Below are positions 8,834 through 17,500 of a DNA stretch of 64,000 bases, one piece after another. The translations under genes were made by a program, and so were the position numbers. Position 1 is the first letter of the stretch; every line of letters begins with the position of its first letter. The DNA lies in contig NZ_FMYZ01000003.1 in NCBI RefSeq assembly GCF_900101625.1, forward strand, positions 600,524 to 664,523, given 5' to 3'. This DNA comes from Cupriavidus sp. YR651. Its GTDB lineage: Bacteria; Pseudomonadota; Gammaproteobacteria; Burkholderiales; Burkholderiaceae. The notes beneath the pieces are model-generated. The model was not told the origin of the DNA. It saw only the letters and a program-made list of their open reading frames with translations, and did no database searches.

Positions 8834-9697
8834 TCAGGCAATGGAGTGCCGGAGCAGGATCCACACCAGCTTTGCCTTGGGCACGCGCACGCGTGCGCGC
8901 GGGGCCTGCCAGCCACGGGCCAGCAGACGGGTCAGGATGCCGTGATAGACATCCGACATGATGCGCGGCGAGCGCACGACGCGCGCCGGGCAGCGCGCCA
9001 TGATGGCAGCCGAGGCGTCGTAGTGCGCCTGGGCCTCGCGCGCCAGCGCTTTGCACACCTCGCCAATGGCGGGGTGGCGAATGACTTCGTCCGGCGTACC
9101 GACCGGGATGCCGGCGGCGGCCAGGGCCTCCGCGGGCAGGTAGAGCCGGCCGATGCCGGCGTCCTCGTCGATATCGCGCACGATATTGGTGAGCTGCAGC
9201 GCGCGGCCCAGATGGTGGGCCAGCGCGATGCCGGGCGCCTCTTCCAGGCCAAACACGCGTACGGCCAGCCGGCCGACGGCGCTGGCCACGCGGTCGCAGT
9301 AAACATCCAGCGTGGCCGCGTCCGGCGCGACGATGGTCGCCACGACGTCCATGATCATGCCGTCGATGACATCGGAAAAATCCTGCTGACGGAGATCGAA
9401 CGCCTTGATCTGTTCGTCGAGCGATCGCAACGCGGCCGGCGCCATGCCGGCATAGCACGCCGCGATGTCCGCGCGCCATTGCTCCAGCGCGGCCAGACGG
9501 TCGGCGTGCTGGGTGTCGCCATCGGCGATGTCGTCCACGGCGCGGCAGAACGCGTAGATCTCGAACATGGCCTGCCGTTGTGAGGCAGGCAGGATCCGCA
9601 TTGCCGCATGGAACGAACTTCCAGATGACACGGCAGGTCCGGCAAGCGGGCTGCCTGGCGTTGCGATTTCAGTTCCGGCCACGGGTTTCCTCGGCAC
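8834..9697 (-). CDS. hpnD: Presqualene diphosphate synthase HpnD
   Basis: This 287-residue trans-isoprenyl diphosphate synthase of the squalene/phytoene type has both aspartate-rich motifs that bind diphosphate through magnesium: AVDDIADG near residue 55 and NIVRDIDEDAG near residue 170. The family condenses two farnesyl diphosphates to presqualene diphosphate. Its place directly upstream of shc and the lack of another cyclase substrate point to HpnD. HpnC and HpnE, which complete the route to squalene, are not in this window. The GTG at 9697 is the longest in-frame start and has only a weak GAG upstream; the mature fold begins near SSGSSFHAAMRILP, so a few residues either way are possible. 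Confidence 0.9.
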   Translation of the reverse strand: MPRKPVAGTEIATPGSPLAGPAVSSGSSFHAAMRILPASQRQAMFEIYAFCRAVDDIADGDTQHADRLAALEQWRADIAACYAGMAPAALRSLDEQIKAFDLRQQDFSDVIDGMIMDVVATIVAPDAATLDVYCDRVASAVGRLAVRVFGLEEAPGIALAHHLGRALQLTNIVRDIDEDAGIGRLYLPAEALAAAGIPVGTPDEVIRHPAIGEVCKALAREAQAHYDASAAIMARCPARVVRSPRIMSDVYHGILTRLLARGWQAPRARVRVPKAKLVWILLRHSIA

Positions 9698-9812
9698 GCT
9701 GGGGTCTCGCCGTCCTGGGCGCCGCCCGCCGGATGGCTTGGCGGGCCGGGCGGACAGTGCCGCAAGAACGGCGTGGCTTGGGGGTTTTCAGAGTCGGGCG
9801 ATTATAACAACT

Positions 9813-10355
9813 TCAACGCGACGGGGCATTTGTGGCGGGAAGTGCATACCGCGTGTACGGAACGCCACGTGCGGGCGTCGCCGTGGTCTGGTCGATCACG
9901 CGTTCCACGTCGGCCACTTCCTTCAAGGCGGCCAGGAACGGCGCGCGGTCAAAACCGGGTGCCACGCATCCCTGGACCGTCAGCCAGCGCCCCCGCACCA
10001 TGATCCACAGGGAACTGTTCTGCCAGCCCGGGAGCGTCCGGCGCAAGGTGTCCAGCCGGCGCTGCACCGCCTCCGCAATATCCTTGTCATAGCGATAGGC
10101 GTTGGCCAGGCGACAGCGGCCTTCCACATAGCAATGGTTGCCTTCCTCGATGCGGTGATGGGCGTCGCGCTTCCATTCATCTTCCGAAATGCGTGGGCCT
10201 GCCGGCTCCGGGCAATCGGAAATGGCCTGCGAGACCTGCAAGAACGGATCGTCGCCGAAGTTGCGCAGGGTCTGGGCCAGGACGATATTCGTCGCGCCGG
10301 TCATGGCGGCAAACAGGGCCGGTGCCAGGAGTCGTGAAGTCATCCGACGAGTCAT
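9813..10355 (-). CDS. Exported BON-like protein
   Basis: This protein of about 180 residues has a signal peptide of basic start plus hydrophobic core, ending at NIVLAQ. The C-terminal half looks like a degenerate BON domain: predicted helix RRLDTLRRTLPG, strand SSLWIMVRGRWLTVQGCV, and a second helix FLAALKEVADVERVI. BON domains often sit at the outer membrane or periplasm and bind lipids or peptidoglycan. The region before it has two cysteines (SDCPEP, EGRCRL) that could pair. Start codons at 10355 and 10343 are both possible and neither has a strong ribosome binding site. It is upstream of hpnD on the same strand with a 115-base gap, so a hopanoid link is only a guess. Confidence 0.55.
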   Translation of the reverse strand: MTRRMTSRLLAPALFAAMTGATNIVLAQTLRNFGDDPFLQVSQAISDCPEPAGPRISEDEWKRDAHHRIEEGNHCYVEGRCRLANAYRYDKDIAEAVQRRLDTLRRTLPGWQNSSLWIMVRGRWLTVQGCVAPGFDRAPFLAALKEVADVERVIDQTTATPARGVPYTRYALPATNAPSR

Positions 10356-10442
10356 CCGACGAGCCGGCCGGAAAATCTTCCGGCGCGCAGTCGGGCAGGT
10401 CCGTGAAACGTCAGCAACGCCATACATTATTGGCCTCGCACA

Positions 10443-10471
10443 AAGCAGAAAGCCCCGCCGGAGCGGGGCTT
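10443..10471 (-). terminator. Rho-independent terminator of the cold-shock gene
   Basis: AAGCCCCGC (10450-10458) and GCGGGGCTT (10463-10471) form a perfect nine-base stem with a four-base loop. On the minus strand it is followed by TTTCTGCTTT. It lies 37 bases past the cold-shock stop codon. Confidence 0.85.
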
Positions 10472-10507
10472 CCCAGGCAAGATATTGCCGGGCTATTCAG
10501 GCGGCGA

Positions 10508-10711
10508 TCAGACTGCCTGGATCTTCGTGGCTTGTTCGCCCTTCTGGCCCATTGCCTTGACGTAGCGGACCTTCTGGCCTTCCTTCAGCGACTTGAAGCC
10601 ATTGCCTTCAATCGCCGAGAAATGCGCGAACAGGTCATTGCCGCCTGCGTCCGGGGTGATGAAGCCGAAGCCCTTGGCGTCGTTGAACCACTTAACGGTA
10701 CCGGTTTCCAT
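10508..10711 (-). CDS. CspA-family cold-shock protein
   Basis: This 67-residue single cold-shock domain has both nucleic-acid-binding motifs: [12 protein letters not shown] (RNP1) at residues 7-18 and DLFAHFSA (RNP2). It would bind single-stranded RNA or DNA and melt secondary structure. The ATG at 10711 has GGAAAGAG just upstream and gives the standard METGTVKWF start. The gene stands alone, with its own promoter (10820-10847) and terminator (10443-10471), and a leader of about 100 bases, which is common for this family where the leader carries thermosensing structure. Which paralogue it is (CspA, CspC and so on) cannot be told. Confidence 0.95.
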   Translation of the reverse strand: METGTVKWFNDAKGFGFITPDAGGNDLFAHFSAIEGNGFKSLKEGQKVRYVKAMGQKGEQATKIQAV

Positions 10712-10819
10712 ATCTCTTTCCAACCTTGAATATCAAATGGGCGTAATTGCCCGACCTAGCATGCTGCCCACAACGAACCGGAGCAAAAACGCTTCAGGCC
10801 GGTGCACATGCGAGGACCC

Positions 10820-10847
10820 ATTCTGCCGGTTTTTTTTCGTGTGTCAA
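10820..10847 (-). promoter_or_regulatory. Sigma-70 promoter of the cold-shock gene
   Basis: On the minus strand a perfect -35 TTGACA (10842-10847) is followed after 16 bases, including an A8 run, by CAGAAT (10820-10825). Transcription would start near 10812, giving a leader of about 100 bases before the csp ATG. Confidence 0.6.
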
Positions 10848-11054
10848 TCCGCCTATGCCCTAACGGTGTTTCGGCATGCAAACAGCAGATATTAGAGAAA
10901 TCTACATCGAATCCGGATTTGTCTGACATCAGAACGGGTTACAGGCTGTTAAGAGGCGAGGCATGGCAACGAAAGTATCGATAGCCGGTACAAAAATGAA
11001 TCGACGCGCCGCGTGCATACCAATCCCCGCGCAGCCGGTGGACTCATCCTCCTG

Positions 11055-11070
11055 TAGTCCATATGGACTA
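11055..11070. promoter_or_regulatory. 16-base perfect palindrome upstream of pel
   Basis: TAGTCCATATGGACTA is a perfect palindrome about 390 bases before pelA, in noncoding sequence. It could be a dimeric regulator's site. I do not recognise the protein. Confidence 0.4.
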
Positions 11071-11158
11071 TGGCTTTCGGCGGACGATGCCGGGAGAGCG
11101 CCGGCCAGCCGCAGGAGGCCTGACGGCGATGCGCGAACCCGGCGCGCGGATGTTGGCG

Positions 11159-11197
11159 CGACATTCCGGCTCGACATTCCAGTGCGACATTCCGTCA
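11159..11197. repeat. Three direct repeats, 13-base period
   Basis: CGACATTCC occurs at 11159, 11172 and 11185, each followed by four unrelated bases, so the copies sit on nearly the same face of the helix at intervals of just over one turn. This is a layout used by cooperative DNA-binding proteins. It lies about 270 bases upstream of pelA in sequence with no gene. Confidence 0.5.
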
Positions 11198-11462
11198 AGC
11201 GTTTCTGCCGCCAAGGGTTTCTCTCCATTGTCTGGACAATCGACCCGCACTCCCATTCCCGCGTCCTTTCCCGACCCGTCCCGACCCGCCTGAACGCGCG
11301 CCTGTGCATTCCAGGCGCCGGCATTGTGGCGCACGGTAGTGACTGGTATATGTCAAGCCGCGGCCGGCACAATTATTGACAATCTGTTTCAAACGAATGG
11401 CCTAGCATCCTGCCTGCTTGCCAATTGGGAAAAATCCTATAACCGGCGGCAAGGACGGCATA

Positions 11463-14400
11463 ATGCGGGGCAGCGGGCACATGGCGGATGCGACGAGTCG
11501 CGAAGCGGTTGCGCGCCGTGGCATAACAAGAGCAGCGGAAAACAGGCCAGTGAAGCAAGTGCAACGATCAATCCGGGGACGTTTCCTTGATGCCGGCCAT
11601 GTGCCGTCATTATCTGTGGCGCGTGCATGCCGATGGGCGGCAACCATTGCCGCCGTGTTCGCGTCGATCGCCGGCGTGGTGCTGGCCACGCTGACACCAT
11701 CGACCGCCGCCGTGGCCCAGGTGACCGCGCCCGCATCGCCCAGCGTCGCCTTCCACTATGGCAGCACGCCGCCGGTGGACATGCTCCAGGCTTTCGATAT
11801 CGCCGTGGTGGAGCCCGACAGCGGCTTCGACCCGCGCCGCGCCAATACCCCCCATACCGCCTGGTTCGCCTACGTCAGCGTGGGCGAGGTGCTGCCCGCG
11901 CGCCCCTACTTCAAGGACATCCCCAAGGCCTGGCTCACCGGCAGCAATGACGCCTGGAACGCCCGCGTGGTGGACCAGGCCGCCGACGGCTGGCCCGCAT
12001 TCTATGTAGACAAGGTCATCACGCCGCTGTGGGAGCGCGGCTATCGCGGCTTCTTCCTCGATACGCTCGATTCGTACCAGCTGGTGGCCAAGACCGATGC
12101 GGACCGTGCGCGCCAGGAAGCGGGCATGGTTCGCGTGATCCGGGCGATCAAGGCCCGCTACCCGGACGCGAAGCTGCTGTTCAACCGTGGCTTCGAGATT
12201 CTTCCGCAGGTCCATGCGCTGGCCCATGGCGTGGTATTCGAGTCGCTGTTTCGTGGCTGGAACCAGAGCCAGAGCCGCTACACGGAAGTCAGCCAGCAAG
12301 ACCGCGACTGGCTGCTGAACCAGGCCCGGATCATTCGCGACCAATACCGGCTGCCGGTGATCTCGATCGACTACTGTCCGCCCAGGGATCGTCGTTGCGC
12401 GCGAGAGACCGCGCGACGCATCCGGGCCCTGGGCATCACGCCCTATGTGACCGACTCCGGCCTGCAGACCGTGGGCGTGGGGCCGCTCGAAGTGCTGCCA
12501 CGCCGCGTACTGATCGTGCAGGAGACCGAGCCGGGCGTGGTCATCGACAACACCGAAGGCGTGCGCTTCGTGTCGATGCCGATCAACTACCTGGGCTATC
12601 GCGTCGACTTTGCCGAGACCCGCGACCCGCTGCCGGACATCGGCCCCGACCGCTACGCCGGCGTGGTGGTGTGGTCCAACGGCAGTTTCACGCAGCAGCC
12701 GGGGCGCCTCTATGCATGGATCGAAAAGCGGATCGGGCAGGGCGTGCCGGTGGTCTTCATGAACGGGTTTGGCGCGCCGGTGACTGGTGCGCTTGCGCGT
12801 ACGCTGGGCCTGAAGACCGTCAAGGGCCGGACGTCCGGGCCGGTGCAGATCCTGTCGAAGGACCCGATGATGGGCTTCGAGATGCCCGTGGCGCCGGATC
12901 GCAGCGATGCCGTGCCGGTGCAGGTGCAGGACGGCGCCGCCGATACGCGGTCGCTGATGCGCATGAGATCGGGCACGCTGACGTTCGATGCTGCCGCCAT
13001 CACGCCATGGGGCGGCTATGTGACGGGCCCCTACGCGGTGCGCCAGAACACCGCCAACGCCCAGGACCGCTGGGTGGTGCAGCCGCTGGCTTTCCTGCGC
13101 GAGGCGCTGCGCCTGCCGCAAATGCCCGTGCCGGACACCACCACGGAAAGCGGCCGACGCCTGCTGACGATCCATATCGATGGCGACGGCTTTGCGTCCA
13201 GGGCCGAGATTCCCGGTGGCGGCTACTCGGGCGACGTCCTGCTTCGCGAGATCTTCGACAAATACCGCCTGCCGATGACCATGTCGGTGATCGAGGGCGA
13301 AGTCGGCAAGTCCGGCATGTATCCGAAGCTCACGCCGGAGCTCGAACCCATCGCCCGCAAGATCTTTGCGCAGCCCTATGTGGAGGTGGCCAGCCACACG
13401 TACTCGCACCCGTTCCAATGGGCGCGCACGGTGCCCGGACACGAGCATGACGCCAGGATCCAGGAGGGCGACGAGGACTTCCACCTGGCGATTCCCGGCT
13501 ACAAGATGGACCTGAACCGCGAGATCGGCGGCTCCATCGACTACATCAACAAGGTGCTGGCGCCCGCGGACAAGCCGGTGAAAATGCTGCTGTGGCCCGG
13601 CGATTGCCAGGCCCCGCCGGAAGCGCTCAAGCTCACCGATCGTGCCGGCGTGCTGAACATGAACGGCGGGGACACGCTGATCACGCGCAGCAATCCCACC
13701 TGGACGGCGATTGCGCCGCTGGGCATCCACAAGGCCGACAACACCTTCCAGGTGTTCGCGACCAACCAGAACGAGAACGTCTACACCAACCTCTGGCACG
13801 GGCCGTACTACGGCTTCGAGCGCGTGATCGAGACTTACGAGCTCACGGAGAAGCCGTACCGTTTCAAGGCCGTCAACATCTACTACCACAGCTATTCGGG
13901 CACCAAGGTGGCGTCGCTGAAGGCGCTGCGCAAGGTCTACGACTACGTGGTGTCGCAGCCGCTGCTGCCGATGCATTCGACGGACTACGTGCTCAAGGTT
14001 CTCGACTGGCAAGGCATGGCCGTGGCGCGCGACCTGGGCGATGGCGCCTCGGCGGCCGGTGGTGCCGGTGGTGCCGTGGGTGCCGATGGCATCAGTGACG
14101 CGCCGGCCAGCGGTCCCTGGGTGGTGCGCGGGGACGGTAACCTGCGCAACCTGCGCTGGACCGGCGCCGGCGTGCCTGACGTGGCCACCGCGCGCGGCGT
14201 GACGGGGTCTTCCCCGGCGCCGGGCGGCGGCGTGTACGTGCACCTGGATGGCGGTGACGCGCGGTTCTCGGTGGTGCCGGCCGCCTCCCGCGCCGTGCCG
14301 GAACTGCCCGAGGCCAACGGCCTGGTCCGCGACTGGCGTCGCGATGGCAATACCACGCGTTTCGCCTTCAGTGGCTACTACAAGCCCTTCTTCCGCCTGG

Positions 14401-14543
14401 CCAACGCCGGCCAGTGCAGCGTGACGGTTGACGGCAAGCCCGTGGCCGGCGTGCGCGAGCGTAATACGCTGCGCATCGATATCCCCGCGGTGAATGATCC
14501 GATCCATGTCCAGCAACAAATCGAAGTCCGCTGCGCCGGCTGA
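11463..14543 (+). CDS. pelA: PelA: Pel polysaccharide deacetylase and hydrolase
   Basis: This 1026-residue periplasmic enzyme modifies the Pel exopolysaccharide. After a hydrophobic export segment (about residues 45-80) comes a TIM-barrel glycoside hydrolase region with YVSVGEVLPARPYF and GYRGFFLDTLDSY. A deacetylase domain follows: HIDGDG with Asp573 and Asp575, and SHTYSH with His645 and His649, the metal-binding triad pattern known from P. aeruginosa PelA. A C-terminal beta-rich domain ends the protein. The deacetylase exposes amines on GalNAc/GlcNAc so that the polymer becomes cationic; the hydrolase trims it. The ATG at 11463 has AAGGA seven bases upstream. Its end overlaps pelB. The P. 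aeruginosa protein is about 80 residues shorter. Confidence 0.93.
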   Translation: MRGSGHMADATSREAVARRGITRAAENRPVKQVQRSIRGRFLDAGHVPSLSVARACRWAATIAAVFASIAGVVLATLTPSTAAVAQVTAPASPSVAFHYGSTPPVDMLQAFDIAVVEPDSGFDPRRANTPHTAWFAYVSVGEVLPARPYFKDIPKAWLTGSNDAWNARVVDQAADGWPAFYVDKVITPLWERGYRGFFLDTLDSYQLVAKTDADRARQEAGMVRVIRAIKARYPDAKLLFNRGFEILPQVHALAHGVVFESLFRGWNQSQSRYTEVSQQDRDWLLNQARIIRDQYRLPVISIDYCPPRDRRCARETARRIRALGITPYVTDSGLQTVGVGPLEVLPRRVLIVQETEPGVVIDNTEGVRFVSMPINYLGYRVDFAETRDPLPDIGPDRYAGVVVWSNGSFTQQPGRLYAWIEKRIGQGVPVVFMNGFGAPVTGALARTLGLKTVKGRTSGPVQILSKDPMMGFEMPVAPDRSDAVPVQVQDGAADTRSLMRMRSGTLTFDAAAITPWGGYVTGPYAVRQNTANAQDRWVVQPLAFLREALRLPQMPVPDTTTESGRRLLTIHIDGDGFASRAEIPGGGYSGDVLLREIFDKYRLPMTMSVIEGEVGKSGMYPKLTPELEPIARKIFAQPYVEVASHTYSHPFQWARTVPGHEHDARIQEGDEDFHLAIPGYKMDLNREIGGSIDYINKVLAPADKPVKMLLWPGDCQAPPEALKLTDRAGVLNMNGGDTLITRSNPTWTAIAPLGIHKADNTFQVFATNQNENVYTNLWHGPYYGFERVIETYELTEKPYRFKAVNIYYHSYSGTKVASLKALRKVYDYVVSQPLLPMHSTDYVLKVLDWQGMAVARDLGDGASAAGGAGGAVGADGISDAPASGPWVVRGDGNLRNLRWTGAGVPDVATARGVTGSSPAPGGGVYVHLDGGDARFSVVPAASRAVPELPEANGLVRDWRRDGNTTRFAFSGYYKPFFRLANAGQCSVTVDGKPVAGVRERNTLRIDIPAVNDPIHVQQQIEVRCAG

Positions 14544-17500
14544 GCGCGAGCGGCTGTTGCCGCCGGCGCTGGTTCTGACCTTTACCGCGATGGTGGGAGT
14601 CGGGCTGGCGCTGATGTTCCCGCGCGAGACCCTGCGCGAGCGCCTGCTCGGCCAGGGCCGCACCGTCGACGGCCTGACGGTGGCGTACCTGGAGGCGTGG
14701 TCGCGGGTGGCCCCCGACGACACGAGCTTCATGGGCGTGCTGGCGGAGCAATACGCGCGCAGCGGCCGGCTGGACGACGCCGAGGCGATGCTCGCCCGCA
14801 TGCAGGCCGTGCAGGGCGCGGACCTGACCGGCCCGATCCTGCGCACGCGCATCGAGATCACGCAGCAGCGCGCCTACGCCGCGTTGCCGGACACGCCCGA
14901 GCGGGCGCAGCGCCTGGCGCTGATGTCGGAGCTGCTGAAGGAGGCCTCTGCGCCGGCCGCGCTGCGCAAGTGGTCGCTCGGCGACCTGCAGGCGCTGGCC
15001 ACGCAGTCGCGCCAGATCGGCGACGCCAGTGCCGCCGGCAAGCTCTACCGCGAGCTGGCCGTGCGGGACCCGGCGCATGCCGATTTCTACAACCAGCAAC
15101 TGGCTGGCATCGCGCTGTCCGGTGGCAACTATCGCGATGCCGCCCGCGCGCTGTTCGAGGCGCAGGCACGCTCCAAGAACCTGTATGAACAGCGCACGCT
15201 GTTCCTGCAGGCGTTGCAGACGCTGCAAGCGGGCAATCTGCTCGACGAGGCGCTCATGGAAGCGGAGCGGCGTGGCGGCAAGTTGCTGGACGACCCCGAC
15301 GTCCTGCGTTTTCTCACCAGGCTGGCGCTGGCCGCCAACAAGCCGGACGTGGCGGCGAAGTATGTCGAGCGGCTGCTGAAGCTGTCGGCCATCAAGCCGA
15401 TGGACGCGACGCGGCTGGCGCAGGCGCATTTGCGGCGGGTTTCCGATACAGAGCCGTGGCTGGCGCGTGGCCATGTCTTCCTCGATGGCCCGCGCGGCCA
15501 GGCGATGCGCCAGAAGCTGGCCGATGCCGGCGAGTTCGGCGTGCGCCACGTCGCAGCCACCACCGCATCCGCACCCGCATCAGCACCCGTCGCCACTGCC
15601 ACAGCCACTGCCAGGGCGCCCGCCGCCCCCAAGGCCGACAGCAGGAATGTCACGCAGTCCGAGGCGCAGGCGGCCGCCAAAACGGAGGTTGCGCAGGCCG
15701 CCGCCGAGGGCCGGCCGTTCAACGCCGACGACTACGATCTGGCGTATCGCGTGTTCCTGGCCGCGGGCAAGCTCGATCAGGCGCAGCGTGTGGCCCAGAC
15801 GGCCGTGCAGAAGCTGCCGAACGAGCCCGTCTGGCGCGAGCGCCTGGCGCAGGTCTCCGAATGGAATCGCCAGCCGATGGTCGCGCTGCAAAGCTGGCTG
15901 GAGTACGCGCAGGCGACCAACGACGAGCGCGCGTGGAACAACGTCATGCGCCTGGCCCCCGGGCTGAACGATGACCGCGCCTACCTGGCCGCGCTGCGCC
16001 ATCGCGCCGCCGGCGGCGACCTGAAAACCGTGGACGAAGTGGTGGCCGCCTACGAGCGGCTGGGTGAGCCCGAGGCTGGCATGGCCTTCCTCGACGGCAT
16101 CGCCCACGGGCCGCACGGCCGCGAGATCATGGAGCGCAACGCCGCACTGGCCGAGCGCGCCGGCCGCGACGCCCGCGCCTTCGAACTCTATGGCCAGCTG
16201 CAGCGGCGCTATGGGCCGCGCCCGCAGTACGCGCTCAAGCGGGCCAACATGCTCTACGTCGACGGCCGCCTGACGGACGCGATGGACGCGATGCTTCCGG
16301 CGCGTGGCAGCGCGGGGCCGAAGGACTTGCTGTACTGGCGCACGTACACGGAACTGGCTCGCCTGACGCAGCGCGACGACCTGCTCAAGGATGGCTACCG
16401 GCAGATGATGATCGCCGTGGCGCAGACGCAGGACGAGCACTGCATGACGATGCCGCCGGGCGCCGCACGCAACGACTGCCTGTCCGAGCTTCGCGATGCG
16501 GAAGACCGCGATTTCTCGAACCTGATCGACTACTACAACAGGTCGCCAATCGACGCGGGCCGCATCGCCGAAGCCAGCTGGCGGAAGCACGGCAAGCGCG
16601 AACAGCTGGAACTGGCCGTGTACTACTACACGCGCGCCCACGCCTATGTGCGCATCGAACGCTTGCTCGCCAGCCTGACGCCCGAGCAGAAGCGCGAGGC
16701 CGAGTCGTCGGCCGCGTTCATGATGCGCCGTGCCGAATTCTGGCGCCTGACGGGTGATCGCGAGCGTGCGCTGGCCGACCTGCGCCACGCCGCCAGCCTG
16801 CCGGACGCCGACAGCGAGACCTATGCCGCGCTGCTGTGGGCGCTGATCGACATGGGCACCGACAGCGAAGTGCGCGCAGTCATGCGGCGCCTGCACAACG
16901 AGGCCGAGGACGATCCGGGCCTGTGGGGTGCCTACGCGGCGGGCGCCATGCGCTTCCAGGACGGTCGCACCGCGCTGCACTACCTGCGCAAGATGCAGCA
17001 AGGCAAGAGCGCGGACCCCCTGTGGCTGGGCCTGATCGCGGACGCCTATGAGGCGATCGGCGAGACGTCGATGGCGTGGCGCATCCGCAAGCAGGCGTGG
17101 ATCGACCTGCATCACGCATGGTCGACGTCGGGCCTGCGGGGTGCGGAAGCGCGCCACACCGGCGAAGACGAGGAAGATGCCCAGCCTGACGACGAGGAAG
17201 GCGAGCAGGGCGCTCCCGCGCGCACCGACTTGCGCCGACAGGTGGTGGCGCTGGGGCAGGTGTTCGCATCGGGCGACGTGTCGCGCCAGTTGGTGATCGA
17301 GATGCTGCGCCGCGACCGCGCGGAAGTGGCGGCGCGGCGCCTGACGCCGCCCGACCCGAATGCGGCCTCGCAACTGGGCGAAGTGCCGGGCCTGCCGCCG
17401 CTGGTGGTGCCTCCGCAGGCCGAGCTGAGCGAGCGCGAACGCCGCCGCCAGCGCCAGATTTCGGCGGCCAGCCGCGAGGTGGCGCTGGCCTGGGCGATGT

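Larger units (their letters stand above)
10712..11462. other. Intergenic region between csp and pelA
   Basis: About 750 bases with no convincing gene: the open frames on both strands lack ribosome binding sites and recognisable domains. It holds the cold-shock leader and promoter on the minus side. On the pel side are a 16-base palindrome (11055-11070) and three direct repeats with 13-base period (11159-11193), both listed separately. Confidence 0.6.

Noticed and set aside
10929..11372. A 147-residue minus-strand frame between csp and pelA
   Set aside because: No ribosome binding site and no domain; composition is Arg-rich and the stretch contains regulatory-looking repeats.
11376..11443. 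Promoter of pelA from TTGACA at 11376 or TATAAC at 11438
   Set aside because: TTGACA has no -10 box at 16-18 bases, and TATAAC has no -35 box at the right distance. Position of the promoter left open.
11610..14861. A 1083-residue open frame on the minus strand opposite pelA
   Set aside because: It is Arg/His/Gly/Ala-rich with no domain, and it mirrors the codon pattern of pelA. Long reverse frames are expected in GC-rich genes.
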